Source of the DNA: JAIOZK01 sp964468645
Lineage (GTDB): Bacteria > Bacteroidota > Bacteroidia > Bacteroidales > JAIOZK01
Direction of reading: 5' to 3'
Assembly: GCA_964468645.1 (NCBI GenBank)
Contig: CAYXUU010000014.1
Span: forward strand, 1 to 64,000
DNA: 64,000 bases
Shown: positions 53,301-61,475 of the stretch, one piece after another
How the letters are laid out: the number at the start of each line of letters is the position of its first letter
Numbering within the stretch: the first letter of the stretch is position 1
Made by a program: the position numbers and the translations under genes
The notes under the pieces: generated by a model
Told to the model about the DNA's origin: nothing
Databases searched by the model: none
What the model saw: only the letters and a program-made list of their open reading frames with translations

Positions 53301-53690
53301 GGAAAGCTGGCGGATTTCAGTACAAAAAGTGAAACACAAAATGAATTGCTTTATTTGGATTTCAGACTACTTTCAAAGGCTGTGATTGAAGTGAATCACA
53401 GCCATGGCATCAGTATTATACCAACTGTACCCAATCCAAAACCCGGAGATAAATCAAATGGATTCAGAATTTTGTCAGCAACACTCAGCGATGATATTTA
53501 TACCATAAATATTGAAGGACGTTCAGGAGCGAGAGAAACAATGCAGGTACTTATTAATGATCAGAATATTGATAAAATAAAAAATGGAATTGTGCTTTCA
53601 AAAAAGGGAAATATATATACGGTTCAACTTGATTTTGATGATACTGATTCAAAATATGCATTGATGGAGGTTGGGATAAAACTAAAATAA
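50301..53690 (+). CDS. Exported glycoside-hydrolase-like protein with ThuA-type N-terminal domain
   Basis: A signal peptide is followed by a glutamine-amidotransferase/ThuA-like domain (about residues 20-255: ISVGFLSERDYRGADLETKA, LYNFDVIWIHRPD, VKSGGGLLLTLDGMKFL). A beta-sandwich linker follows, then an (alpha/alpha)6 glycosidase domain from about 535 on (GRDGVWSAFALLDYGDFEKA, IYHELSTSGIVHYDASDATP, LIENTNVGHGWVEGGHLFGS, YHSGSVWPLYTGWTALAEYK). The last ~120 residues are beta-rich. The catalytic domain resembles glycogen-debranching-type and GH63/GH15-clan folds. It probably acts on alpha-glucosidic or rhamnosidic material in the periplasm. It shares an operon with the MGH1-like gene 11 bp downstream. 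Confidence 0.72.
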   Translation: MKSTFYIIILLTLSIVTHSQDKKISVGFLSERDYRGADLETKAAYDFLKGYYQEIKPEYLTFFNVSNDLSVLYNFDVIWIHRPDTFDLSAKEMNPNLLESMGEFVKSGGGLLLTLDGMKFLKALDYEPVPLQVKWKKAEDQGYGRKLGLHSFRHHPLFEKLHGGAYIYKPVMDIDVRLLGYFDSIVPQNGKVVAVDWDYIFLREDQKLVMEYESGNGKVLGIGAYTYFAAPNYHHRQMKLFMINAINYLSENDIDEEIYYWSYESPEISSFDSKLDTVSYKPSYPWLEDTLSPSLYRQFGSSAYWDVASPQMLIMGKEQGGIDEIWAHPFLALRDYSVGIKFSYEDSVYWLNSERPEITVKPGSFERVYKFERAYLTEIITTDMNNPTCIVHYEYRGVYPARLFIKFSGNFRFMWPYSEEVMGNMEYTYSDSLNAFVCKTGPDEFVMIAGSNSKIRDPLIGNYNDFIFSKDGNYAGKETDKYLISAISTFDLEMNDNFDFIISASMKGIENTIDIYNDAAGDPYQIFRETADYYNCLINNSLMINSPDRTFNEGYLWSVIATDQFFVNTEGLGSSLVAGYATSNKGWCGGHEVSGRPGYGWYFGRDGVWSAFALLDYGDFEKAKQILKTYQDFQSLDGKIYHELSTSGIVHYDASDATPLYLILAGRYLRHSGDIEFIVESWPNIQKAIEFCFSTDTDADHLIENTNVGHGWVEGGHLFGSHTSLYLASCWAEALDEASFIAGALDRSDQEANYKYESDLVKELINNDYWNPDGNYLNQGKFQDGTYHTAFSIMPSIPLYFGHIDSSLVNYHLDRYAYNNFSSDWGVRIVGEDHPDFNPRGYHSGSVWPLYTGWTALAEYKNGYSLQGYTHVMNNLLNYKDFALGYVEEVLNGEVYLPSGVCPHQCWSETMVSQPVIEGMLGFEPDAIGNSVIISPAIPFDWNNMKVVNMRVGNNRLNLLMEKELNKTTYFITAEFHNDLGVGFIPAFPPGTQFNEVIINGKLADFSTKSETQNELLYLDFRLLSKAVIEVNHSHGISIIPTVPNPKPGDKSNGFRILSATLSDDIYTINIEGRSGARETMQVLINDQNIDKIKNGIVLSKKGNIYTVQLDFDDTDSKYALMEVGIKLK

Positions 53691-53701
53691 TTAGAAATAA
53701 A

Positions 53702-55771
53702 TTGAAATATTATAGCGTCATAAAGGCTCACGGGATTATTATAGTTATTGCATTTTTATTTGTTGGTATTGAAGTTCATGCCCAATACTTATCAAACTTA
53801 CATGCAACTAAAAATGATCCTATTTATACCACTTATGCTGCTCCAATGGAAAGGTCGGATTATAGACTTGATCAGGCCTACCAGCTGATGTGGTTCGATC
53901 CGGAGGAGTCTGTGGGTATTAAATCTGAACAGGGAGGAAGCATTGGAATTGCCATTGAAAAAGGAGGGATTCTCAGGTCCAGACTGGAAGAGTTCTATAC
54001 AGAACCAGTTATTACAACATCATACAGTGACTATATACAGCTTCACTTTTACCCTTTCAGATATCTCAGGGTAGAATATACAATCTGTATTTACAGCTCT
54101 GATGCAGTAATATTTGATATCCATTTTACAAATGAAGATAACAAACCTGTTAAGCTTGAAGTTTACCCCTGGTTCCATTCATTAAAGGAAGCATTGAAAG
54201 ATGTCAGGATTATTGACGATTGCATAATCTTCGATAACAGGTACAACAAGGATAGCTGGATGACCAATCATCAAATCCCGATATTTGAGGAAAGGAAGAG
54301 TTGCCTTACCCTTCTGCCTGTTCAGCAGGATGTTATCTTGATATCTGATATGGAAGATATTAGTAAAATATCGGATCAGCACATAAGTGACAATCCTGAT
54401 ACAAGTACGCATGTAATAATACTCAAGTCAAACATGGAACTCAGGCCCAGGGAGAAGAAGGTACTCAGGTTAATCAGAACCCTGGATAATACAGAGTCTC
54501 AAAATGATGATATCATTACAAAAAATCACGGCCTTCAAAATATTGATCTGCAGAACATATTGTTTGATGATGAGCATTACTTTAGTCAGATTCCCAATCT
54601 CAATGTCAGGAACAAAGATTATAAAGCCTTATATTATAATGCCTTTACCCTGATCCGTCAGTGTATGATGCCACCTGAGGGTGAATGTAATTATAATTAT
54701 TACATTTTCTCAAGGGAACCGAAATGGGGCTGGGGATATGGAGGCCAGGTATTTCATGAAAGCCTGGTTATGCTTGCGTATGCTTATTTTGACCCTGTTA
54801 GTGCCATCAACTCACAGCGTGTTTTCATGGAGAGGCAGCATGATAACGGGTATATCAATTATCGGACCGGCCCTTACCTGAATGAGGACATTCCTTATGA
54901 TGACCAGTTAACAAGTTCAGCACCCTGGTTTAACTATCAAAACCTGGAAATATACAGGATCACCGGAGATATGGAGTTTCTTGAAGAGGCCTATGAATCA
55001 GGGAGGAAATATTATGAGTATTATACATCAAACCGTGACACCGATGATGATGGCCTTTGTGAATGGGGTGCCCATGCAGTCCTTGAATGTGTCAGGGATG
55101 CAAGGGTTGCAACCTGGGACAGGGTTGGCTGGCCATCCAACTTCGAAGGACCGGATATCAACGCTATGCTGGTAATGGAGGCTAAAGCCCTTTCTGAAAT
55201 GGCCGGTATCCTTGGAAAAACGCGGGAATCAAATATGTTCAAAAAAGACGCTGAAGCACGTACAAAGCTTGTTAATAAATACCTCTGGGATGAGAAAACC
55301 GGCTTTTATTACAATATAGATAAATCAACACAGGATTTCTCCTTTAAAACCAACAACGATCTGAAAATAAAAGAAATCATTGGATTCCTGCCAATGTGGG
55401 CAGGAATAGCTTCTGATAAACAGGCAGGGATATTAATGGAATCGCTTACCAATCCAGAAGAGTTCTGGCGCCCTTACGGCATACCAACGCTTACTGCAGC
55501 CGACGAGTATTACAATCCTATTGGCTACTGGAATGGTCCGGTGTGGATACAATGGCAATACCTTGTTTTTAGGGGATTATTGGATTATGGATATACAGCC
55601 GAAGCCAAAGTACTCGCTAACAAAGTATTCAGTAACGTTATCTATCACCTTAAAAAAGATCATACATTCTGGGAATTTTACAGCGCTGATGATCTTCAGG
55701 CAGGTTGGAATAAAACCTATATCTGGACTGGGATAGTAGCTAGGATGTTGATTGACTATGCTGAACTATAG
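53702..55771 (+). CDS. Exported MGH1-like glycoside hydrolase, copy 1
   Basis: The protein starts at a TTG that gives a good signal peptide (GIIIVIAFLFVGIEVHAQ). An N-terminal beta domain is followed by an (alpha/alpha)6 barrel, about residues 300-685 (FSREPKWGWGYGGQVFHESL, NRDTDDDGLCEWGAH, WDRVGWPSNFEGPDINAML, PIGYWNGPVWIQWQYLVF). These are marks of the mannosylglycerate-hydrolase-like MGH1/GH63 group that cleaves alpha-glycosides. The acidic residues in DDDGLCEWG and FWEFY are likely catalytic. It overlaps in function with the 50301 gene, from which it is 11 bp away, and has a paralogue at 61987. Confidence 0.8.
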   Translation: MKYYSVIKAHGIIIVIAFLFVGIEVHAQYLSNLHATKNDPIYTTYAAPMERSDYRLDQAYQLMWFDPEESVGIKSEQGGSIGIAIEKGGILRSRLEEFYTEPVITTSYSDYIQLHFYPFRYLRVEYTICIYSSDAVIFDIHFTNEDNKPVKLEVYPWFHSLKEALKDVRIIDDCIIFDNRYNKDSWMTNHQIPIFEERKSCLTLLPVQQDVILISDMEDISKISDQHISDNPDTSTHVIILKSNMELRPREKKVLRLIRTLDNTESQNDDIITKNHGLQNIDLQNILFDDEHYFSQIPNLNVRNKDYKALYYNAFTLIRQCMMPPEGECNYNYYIFSREPKWGWGYGGQVFHESLVMLAYAYFDPVSAINSQRVFMERQHDNGYINYRTGPYLNEDIPYDDQLTSSAPWFNYQNLEIYRITGDMEFLEEAYESGRKYYEYYTSNRDTDDDGLCEWGAHAVLECVRDARVATWDRVGWPSNFEGPDINAMLVMEAKALSEMAGILGKTRESNMFKKDAEARTKLVNKYLWDEKTGFYYNIDKSTQDFSFKTNNDLKIKEIIGFLPMWAGIASDKQAGILMESLTNPEEFWRPYGIPTLTAADEYYNPIGYWNGPVWIQWQYLVFRGLLDYGYTAEAKVLANKVFSNVIYHLKKDHTFWEFYSADDLQAGWNKTYIWTGIVARMLIDYAEL

Positions 55772-55854
55772 AATCAAAATTGACATGAAGGAAAATTTAT
55801 AGCTGTTGTCAGCTTCGCGTTTTCTGGTTATCGAAGTTGCCAAAGCCTACAATT

Positions 55855-55922
55855 AGGTTACTTTTCTGACAACTCTGATAACATAGACAACAACGACAAC
55901 GCTGACAACATTAAACAACCTC
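55855..55922 (-). repeat. 9-bp-period array at a minus-strand gene 3' end
   Basis: CTGACAACT-type nonamers (CTGATAACA, TAGACAACA, ACGACAACG, CTGACAACA) lie 34 bp past the stop of the minus-strand gene. In its sense direction the array is TTGTCAG-type and G/T-rich. Confidence 0.55.
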
Positions 55923-55955
55923 CTCAAGCTCCCGGCGGTATATCGGCCTGCACTA

Positions 55956-56309
55956 TCATCCACCAACCATATCCCTGGGCTCACCCTTAATATCAACCTG
56001 TATTTTGCAGCCGTTCTTGTTGATTGCAACTATTGTACCTTCCACAAGTTCCTTTTCAAAAATCTGACGGAGAATAACGTTGTTATAATCATCGGGGATA
56101 TAACCGATCAGGGTATCCTTACAAATGACCTCTGTCAATCTTTTGTCTGCTTTCTTGACAATCTGAACTTTATCACCTGCCCGGCATAGGGCAAGAGCAT
56201 TAAAGTCTGGTTTGTCAATATATAAGGAATTTCTGACAAACCCTTTAAAACGCCTGCTTACAAAATAGAACACCAGTCCAATAATAACGACGGCAATAGC
56301 AATTTCCAT
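55956..56309 (-). CDS. Membrane-anchored hypothetical protein, HIRAN-like
   Basis: An N-terminal TM helix (IAIAVVIIGLVFYFVSRRF) is followed by about 95 residues with the pattern FNALALCRAGDKVQIVKK, then TLIGYIPDDYNNVILRQIFE and VEGTIVAINKNGCKIQVDIK. The phrase GYIPDDYN and the strand order resemble the HIRAN domain, which binds DNA ends in helicases, but here it is on a membrane anchor. The assignment is tentative; the gene stands alone. Confidence 0.4.
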   Translation of the reverse strand: MEIAIAVVIIGLVFYFVSRRFKGFVRNSLYIDKPDFNALALCRAGDKVQIVKKADKRLTEVICKDTLIGYIPDDYNNVILRQIFEKELVEGTIVAINKNGCKIQVDIKGEPRDMVGG

Positions 56310-56326
56310 GGAACAAATTTAAAGTT

Positions 56327-56350
56327 AAAAGGCAAAAGGCAAAATTAGTT
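56327..56350 (-). repeat. Short 7-bp repeat upstream of the HIRAN-like gene
   Basis: AAAGGCAAAAGGCA-type units lie just upstream of the start. In gene sense they read TGCCTTT and are G-poor. Confidence 0.4.
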
Positions 56351-56454
56351 ATTTCTGACAATTCTTTTGGCGCCTTCGAGGTGGTGAGCGGTTTGTTAAC
56401 AAAAGGTTCAGCAATAGAACCATTAAGCGCTTCGCTAGCCTATTAATTTTAATA

Positions 56455-56491
56455 GGGACACGTTCCCTTCCTTCGTCAGGGAATTCGTCCC
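56455..56491. repeat. Third copy of the CCTYCGTCAGGGA palindrome
   Basis: GGGAC...GTTCCC, TTCCTTCGTCA and GGGAATTCGTCCC form nested arms. It is nearly the same as 44797-44833, 11.6 kb away. Confidence 0.6.
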
Positions 56492-56549
56492 TCCGTCCAT
56501 TCAACAATTAAAATCTATCTTTGCCATTCAAAGAACATTCAACAATTTC

Positions 56550-57488
56550 ATGCAAAAAGCAAGAACATCGGTAATACTGGGAGCTGTGGCAGTGAGCATT
56601 TCGGCAATGCTCTGGGGTTTTGACGGGATAGTGCTTACACCCAGGCTATATAATCTTGATGTGCCATTTGTAGTTTTTATGCTGCACGCCATCCCTTTTA
56701 TTCTGATGAACCTGTTTCTGTTTAAACAGTACCGGTACCTCTCACGTTTTACTGCATCTGATTATACAGTATTATTACTCATTGCCGTATTCGGAGGGGC
56801 TGTTGGAACAATCTCCATTGTGAAAGCTTTGTTTATTTTGAATTTCCAGAAGCTTACCATTGTTGTTCTTCTCCAGAAATTACAACCAGTTTTTGCGATC
56901 GCTCTTGCTGCTTTGTTTTTGAAAGAAAGACTTGCAAAATATTATATACTCTGGGCAACGCTGGCCATTCTGGCCGGGTACTTTTTAACCTTTGGATTTA
57001 ATACCCCCAACTTTGAAACAGGGGCGAATACGGTATATGCAGCACTTTACTCCCTGCTTGCAGCATTTTCTTTTGGAAGCTCAACAGTTCTGAGTAAAAA
57101 GATCCTGCTCAGACATTCTTTCTATACCGCCACATTTTACAGGTATGGTTTTACCGCTGTGATCATGTTGGTTGTAATTTTGATATTGAATCAAACATCA
57201 AATTTCATTAACATAACCTCAACAAACTGGATTATTTTTCTTGTTATTGCTTTCACCACCGGTAGTGGAGCGATATTCCTTTATTATTTCGGATTAACAA
57301 AAGTCAGGGCCATTATCGCTACAATATGTGAACTGTTTTTCCCTTTATCAGCCATCATCTTCGATTACGTCTTCAATGACCAGAAATTATCATGGGTACA
57401 GTGGATTGCTGCATTTGTTATGATCTATGCCATTGTTAATCTAAATATATCAAACAGGAAACATCGGATAAAACAAAGCACCAAATAA
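56550..57488 (+). CDS. EamA/DMT-family transporter
   Basis: A ten-helix drug/metabolite transporter of 312 residues with two EamA repeats (about 10-150 and 165-300). Each repeat ends in a conserved helix pair (LQKLQPVFAIALAALFLKER in the first; FFPLSAIIFDYVFNDQKLSW in the second). Such proteins export amino acids, nucleotides or metabolites from the cytoplasm. The substrate is unknown. It has its own spacer with the CCTYCGTCAGGGA palindrome upstream and is followed by a T9SS protein 31 bp downstream. Confidence 0.85.
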   Translation: MQKARTSVILGAVAVSISAMLWGFDGIVLTPRLYNLDVPFVVFMLHAIPFILMNLFLFKQYRYLSRFTASDYTVLLLIAVFGGAVGTISIVKALFILNFQKLTIVVLLQKLQPVFAIALAALFLKERLAKYYILWATLAILAGYFLTFGFNTPNFETGANTVYAALYSLLAAFSFGSSTVLSKKILLRHSFYTATFYRYGFTAVIMLVVILILNQTSNFINITSTNWIIFLVIAFTTGSGAIFLYYFGLTKVRAIIATICELFFPLSAIIFDYVFNDQKLSWVQWIAAFVMIYAIVNLNISNRKHRIKQSTK

Positions 57489-57519
57489 ATATTTGTACTT
57501 TTAATCTAAAAATAAGATC

Positions 57520-59205
57520 ATGAGATTCATCGCTTCATTAATATCTTTATTAATAATATCCAATGTTATATTCGCACAGGAAATTCCATTTGAGACCACA
57601 CCCGACTGGGAGTCTGCTGCCCAGGGACGGATATCCACAGGACTGGGATTGGCCGATATCAATCAGGATGGATATAAAGACATTATTGTGGCTGATGGGA
57701 ATGACATAAACATTCAGCATCTAGTGGTTTATTATAATAACGGGGATGGTACTTTTCCGGTGTCCCCCGACTGGGAATCAGATGACATTGATTATCACGG
57801 CCATCTTGCCATGGGCGATTTCAATAACGACCTTTTAATAGATGTCGCTGTTTCTGTTTATATAGGTCATTCCGGTTTTTCGTCACCAGGTAAACTGAAG
57901 GTATATTACAACACTGGAACCGAACTGGAAAATACCCCATCTTTTGTTTCTCAGGAATTTTACAACTTTAGTTGTGCCACAGGGGATGCAGATGGTGATG
58001 GTGATATCGATATCGCTGTTGCATGTGGTGAACCATACGGAGGTATCCTCGATTATGGACGGATTTATTATAATCAGAATGGAGTATTCAGTGATGATAA
58101 CATCTGGGAATCATCAATAGAAATGGGATCCCTTGATGTCGATTTTGGAGATTTTGATCTGAACGGATATCTTGACGTTGTATTCACCTGTGAGGGTACA
58201 GATAATTATATCTACATGGCCGACAGTACTGGTCAGATATCTACTATTTCCGGGTGGAATTCCACAGATCCAGGCAATTATATTAATTCGGTGGATGTTG
58301 GATACCATTTTGCCGATACCAGTACAATTGATTATAGCTATATTGTAATGACCGGCAACAGCCAACTTGGTGGAGACGGCAGAGTGAAAATGTATAAATT
58401 TGATGAAAGCCCCGCCCCTACCACCCCCTACTGGCAATCCTATCCATTCGGATATGGTTCAGGAATCACACTCTATGATGTAAACCAGAATGATACAACC
58501 GACCTTTTATACGGCGGCTGGTGGAAACCACTGAAAATCGCCCTGGGTACTCCTGATGGATTTGAATTGAATACTTCATATACATCATCAACCAATTCTG
58601 TTGTGGAAACCATTCATATAGCTGACCTTGGGAAAGAATCAATCATTGCAGATTATTACGTTAAAATAATTTCTGATACCACAAACCTGATTATTTTACC
58701 ACGACAGAATATTGAAAGAGTTGATGCTGTATTGTATGGTTGCATCGGGACTCCATTTCAACATATTCCCGGTAAAAACTGGGTTGTATTTCAGGAGCAG
58801 CTTCATCCCGGGGAAGAGTTAATTGTATTCTATGATTACAGCCCACATGGTGATATCGTAATTTCCAACTGGGATGGTAGTAAAGGCAATTATATTTTTT
58901 ATAATACCAATGAACCTGTTGGTATTCCGGAGCAGTCTGGAGATGATGGTTCAGGTCAAGGGGTGACACTTACTCCAAATCCGGCAAATGACCAGGTAAA
59001 TATTCAAATAAATGATATTAGGAATACTACTATCAAAATAAGGATTATTGATATCAAGGGTAAAGAAATCAAATTAGTAGAAAGGTATATAACAGGCCGC
59101 ACAGAGATTAACATCAACACCACTGAATTTGAACCCGGTATCTATTTTATCAGGATAGTATCTGAAAATATTATTGAAACACAAAAACTAATCGTATATC
59201 ATTAA
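57520..59205 (+). CDS. FG-GAP/VCBS-repeat protein with T9SS sorting tail
   Basis: After a signal peptide (ending about residue 20), the body carries FG-GAP/VCBS-type propeller blades with calcium-binding Asp loops (LGLADINQDGYKDIIVADG, MGDFNNDLLIDVAVSV, TGDADGDGDIDIAVACG, FGDFDLNGYLDVVFTCE). The last ~85 residues are a type A T9SS domain (VTLTPNPANDQVNIQI through the end). It predicts a cell-surface, calcium-stabilised adhesin or binding protein. No enzymatic motif is visible. Confidence 0.82.
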   Translation: MRFIASLISLLIISNVIFAQEIPFETTPDWESAAQGRISTGLGLADINQDGYKDIIVADGNDINIQHLVVYYNNGDGTFPVSPDWESDDIDYHGHLAMGDFNNDLLIDVAVSVYIGHSGFSSPGKLKVYYNTGTELENTPSFVSQEFYNFSCATGDADGDGDIDIAVACGEPYGGILDYGRIYYNQNGVFSDDNIWESSIEMGSLDVDFGDFDLNGYLDVVFTCEGTDNYIYMADSTGQISTISGWNSTDPGNYINSVDVGYHFADTSTIDYSYIVMTGNSQLGGDGRVKMYKFDESPAPTTPYWQSYPFGYGSGITLYDVNQNDTTDLLYGGWWKPLKIALGTPDGFELNTSYTSSTNSVVETIHIADLGKESIIADYYVKIISDTTNLIILPRQNIERVDAVLYGCIGTPFQHIPGKNWVVFQEQLHPGEELIVFYDYSPHGDIVISNWDGSKGNYIFYNTNEPVGIPEQSGDDGSGQGVTLTPNPANDQVNIQINDIRNTTIKIRIIDIKGKEIKLVERYITGRTEININTTEFEPGIYFIRIVSENIIETQKLIVYH

Positions 59206-59238
59206 ACGCTAAACCCTAAACTATAAACTCTAAACCAA
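59206..59238 (+). repeat. 7-bp-period array upstream of a start codon (TAAACNN units)
   Basis: TAAACGC, TAAACCC, TAAACTA, TAAACTC and TAAACC lead directly to the ATG of the DUF2007 gene. The sense strand has one G in 33 bases. Confidence 0.65.
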
Positions 59239-59490
59239 ATGGATCACAACGAAGATTTAAAACACGTTTTTACCGGATCATCCGTCGATTCGGGATTTAT
59301 TAAAGAGATGCTGGAAGAGAGCGGCATTGGAGTACTGGTACGCGATACACTGCGGGAGAGCCTGGTGGCAGGATTCGTTTCCGGTGCCCAGGAGGACTCC
59401 AGCCTCGTTTACGTTGCCACGATACATTACGAGGAAGCAAAAAAACTCATTAAGGAATATCTTGATACCATCCAGGAAAATCCCGAATAA
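59239..59490 (+). CDS. DUF2007 putative signal-transducing protein
   Basis: An 83-residue protein matching DUF2007: HVFTGSSVDSGFIKEMLEES, GIGVLVRDTLRESLVAG and YVATIHYEEAKKLIKEYLD. The family has a PII-like ferredoxin fold and is often next to trafficking or metabolic genes, but its function is unknown. It is the first of four tightly spaced plus-strand genes, 2 bp before the acetyltransferase. Confidence 0.78.
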   Translation: MDHNEDLKHVFTGSSVDSGFIKEMLEESGIGVLVRDTLRESLVAGFVSGAQEDSSLVYVATIHYEEAKKLIKEYLDTIQENPE

Positions 59491-59492
59491 CC

Positions 59493-60056
59493 GTGGAAAT
59501 TAAAGTTGATGACGACATCATGCTTATTGCCCTGAACAGGGATAGCCCTCAGGTTATTTTTGAGGCCATTGATACAAACAGGAAATTTCTCCGGCAATGG
59601 CTCCCGTTTGTTGACCTTACTCACGATATAGTTGATACTGAAAAGTTCGTTAATACTGTCCTGAGTACAAATAATCCTAAACCTGATGTGGTTTTTGAGA
59701 TCAGGCATCAACATGAATTCTGTGGATTGATCGCATTTAAAGAGATCGATAATTTCAATCATAAAACCGAAATGGGATACTGGATGATAGAATCAAAACA
59801 GGGTAAAGGTATTATGCTGCGCTCATGCAGGGCTTTAATTGAATATGCCTTCAACAAGCTCGACATTAACAGAATTCAGGTAAAATGTGCAGTCCAGAAT
59901 GAGAAAAGTATGCAGATCCCAAAACGCCTTGGATTTGAATATGAAGGTATAGAAAAACAAGGTGAACTCCTGAACGGAAAATACACCGACCTTATAGTCT
60001 TCAGCCTACTAAAAACCAACCACAAACCATTCAACCATTCAACCAATAAACCATGA
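59493..60056 (+). CDS. GNAT N-acetyltransferase, RimL-like
   Basis: A cytoplasmic acetyltransferase of the RimJ/RimL type (RQWLPFVDLTHDIVDTEKFV, CGLIAFKEIDNFNHKTEMGY, WMIESKQGKGIMLRSCRALI, INRIQVKCAVQNEKSMQIPK, RLGFEYEGIEKQGELLNG). It acetylates an amino group, perhaps of a protein N terminus or an amino acid. The start is a GTG 2 bp after DUF2007. The final twelve residues (NHKPFNHSTNKP) are encoded by an AACCATTC-type 8-bp array that runs into the next start codon, so the tail is probably not part of the ancestral protein. Confidence 0.8.
   Translation: MEIKVDDDIMLIALNRDSPQVIFEAIDTNRKFLRQWLPFVDLTHDIVDTEKFVNTVLSTNNPKPDVVFEIRHQHEFCGLIAFKEIDNFNHKTEMGYWMIESKQGKGIMLRSCRALIEYAFNKLDINRIQVKCAVQNEKSMQIPKRLGFEYEGIEKQGELLNGKYTDLIVFSLLKTNHKPFNHSTNKP
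60020..60055 (+). repeat. 8-bp-period array overlapping a coding 3' end
   Basis: AACCATTC, AACCATTC, AACCAATA and AACC cover the last codons of the acetyltransferase and the bases before the next ATG. It is the only array here that is translated. Confidence 0.6.
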
Positions 60057-60505
60057 CCCATTTAAGCGAAATAAACTCATTTCTTGAATCCAAAAAGCTA
60101 GCAATAGCAGGAGTATCCAGAAACCCGAAAAAGTTTGGGTTTACAGTTTATAAAGAACTTCTGAAAAAAGGATTTGATGTATATCCTATAAATCCAAACA
60201 CAGATTTAATTGAAGGTAAGAAATGCTACAGGGACGTGGCTTCCTTACCGGATGAAATCAAACATCTTCATATCACAACACCCAAAGAACAAACCCTTGA
60301 GGTAGTTAAACAGGCTGTGGATAAAGGGATCAGAAACATCTGGATACAGCAAACAGCAGACACGTCTGAAGCTGTCGAGTTTGCCTTAAACAACAAAGTA
60401 AATCTCATATATAAGAAATGTATTCTTATGTTCGCAGAGCCTGTAAAAAGTATTCATAAGTTTCACGGTTTCATTGTTAAGTTATTTGGCAAGTATCCGA
60501 AATAG
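60053..60505 (+). CDS. CoA-binding domain protein (YccU-like)
   Basis: A 150-residue Rossmann-fold CoA-binding protein: KLAIAGVSRNPKKFGFTVYK, YPINPNTDLIEGKKCYRDVA and GIRNIWIQQTADTSEAVEFA. The family corresponds to the CoA-binding half of succinyl-CoA synthetase and of protein acetylation modulators; its role as a single domain is unclear. It overlaps the acetyltransferase by 4 bp (ATGA), so the two are coupled, and an acyl-CoA-linked function fits the neighbour. Confidence 0.82.
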   Translation: MTHLSEINSFLESKKLAIAGVSRNPKKFGFTVYKELLKKGFDVYPINPNTDLIEGKKCYRDVASLPDEIKHLHITTPKEQTLEVVKQAVDKGIRNIWIQQTADTSEAVEFALNNKVNLIYKKCILMFAEPVKSIHKFHGFIVKLFGKYPK

Positions 60506-60514
60506 AATAAAGCT

Positions 60515-61351
60515 ATGTTAAATTGTGTCGGGGATTTTTTTCTGTTGAACCACAGGATTTTACCGGCTGATGAATTCAGCCCGGATCTGTTTGAAGAAGG
60601 AACATTTATTTATGAAGTATTCACCATAATTGATAGCGTTCCGCTTTTCTATAAAGAGCATATGGACAGGCTTTATGCATCAGCAGGACTAATTAATTTT
60701 ACTGGCCTGACTGATCTTAATACCATCAATGCAGATATTGATAAACTTGTGGAAATAAACAGGGTAACCAATGGAAATGTGGAGATCATCTGTAACTCTG
60801 ATATAAAAAACAAGGGTTCACAAAACAGCTGCCTTGTCCTGAATATTGATATCAGGGATTTGTCAGGAAAAGAATACAGGGCAGGAGTCCCTGTTGACCT
60901 CTTTTCTGCCGAAAGAGCACTCCCTAACGTTAAGAGGGTTTCCCTTGATCTGAGGAGGTCAACAGTAAAAAAATTAGAGAAGCATAAACTTTATGAAGTT
61001 CTGCTGGTTGACAGAAATGGATATATTACCGAAGGGAGCAGGTCGAATGTATTTTTTATTAAAGACAGGATTGTATATACTCCTCCCATTCACCAGGTGT
61101 TACCCGGTATTACACGGCAGAAAATAATCGATCTGTGTACCGAAAATAATATCGATGTTACACTGAGAAAGATACATAAAAAAGATCTTGGAAACTACGA
61201 TTCTTTATTCCTCACAAGCACATCATCAAAAGTATTACCGGTATCATCTATTGGTAAACTTAAGTACAACACACATGATCCATTGATGTGGAAAATTCAT
61301 AAACTGTTTGATGGAATGATCAAAGATTGTATCAGAAATGGCAGAAGTTGA
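60515..61351 (+). CDS. Class IV aminotransferase (BCAT/D-AAT/ADCL fold)
   Basis: A 278-residue PLP enzyme of the class IV fold. The catalytic Lys is probably the one in ALPNVKRVSLDL, followed by YEVLLVDRNGYITEGSRSNV and the C-terminal PLP/substrate loop SLFLTSTSSKVLPVSSIG. Branched-chain aminotransferase, D-amino-acid aminotransferase and aminodeoxychorismate lyase share this fold. It lacks the long N-terminal part of BCAT, so the latter two are better guesses. It follows the CoA-binding gene by 9 bp in the same operon. Confidence 0.8.
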   Translation: MLNCVGDFFLLNHRILPADEFSPDLFEEGTFIYEVFTIIDSVPLFYKEHMDRLYASAGLINFTGLTDLNTINADIDKLVEINRVTNGNVEIICNSDIKNKGSQNSCLVLNIDIRDLSGKEYRAGVPVDLFSAERALPNVKRVSLDLRRSTVKKLEKHKLYEVLLVDRNGYITEGSRSNVFFIKDRIVYTPPIHQVLPGITRQKIIDLCTENNIDVTLRKIHKKDLGNYDSLFLTSTSSKVLPVSSIGKLKYNTHDPLMWKIHKLFDGMIKDCIRNGRS

Positions 61352-61374
61352 TTGTCGATTTGTTCAATCGCAAA
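61352..61374 (+). repeat. Array after a stop codon (ATTGTCGATTT type)
   Basis: It starts at the aminotransferase stop and is the inverted counterpart of the array ending at 61518. It belongs to the GATTGTCGATTTTCG family. Confidence 0.45.
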
Positions 61375-61475
61375 TAATAGTCAACGGGTGATTTTGGTAA
61401 ATATTGAATAATCATCATCAAAAACAACAATAAATTCAACGATCAGTAGTCACCCGGTGACTTTTCTTTCCCAGA

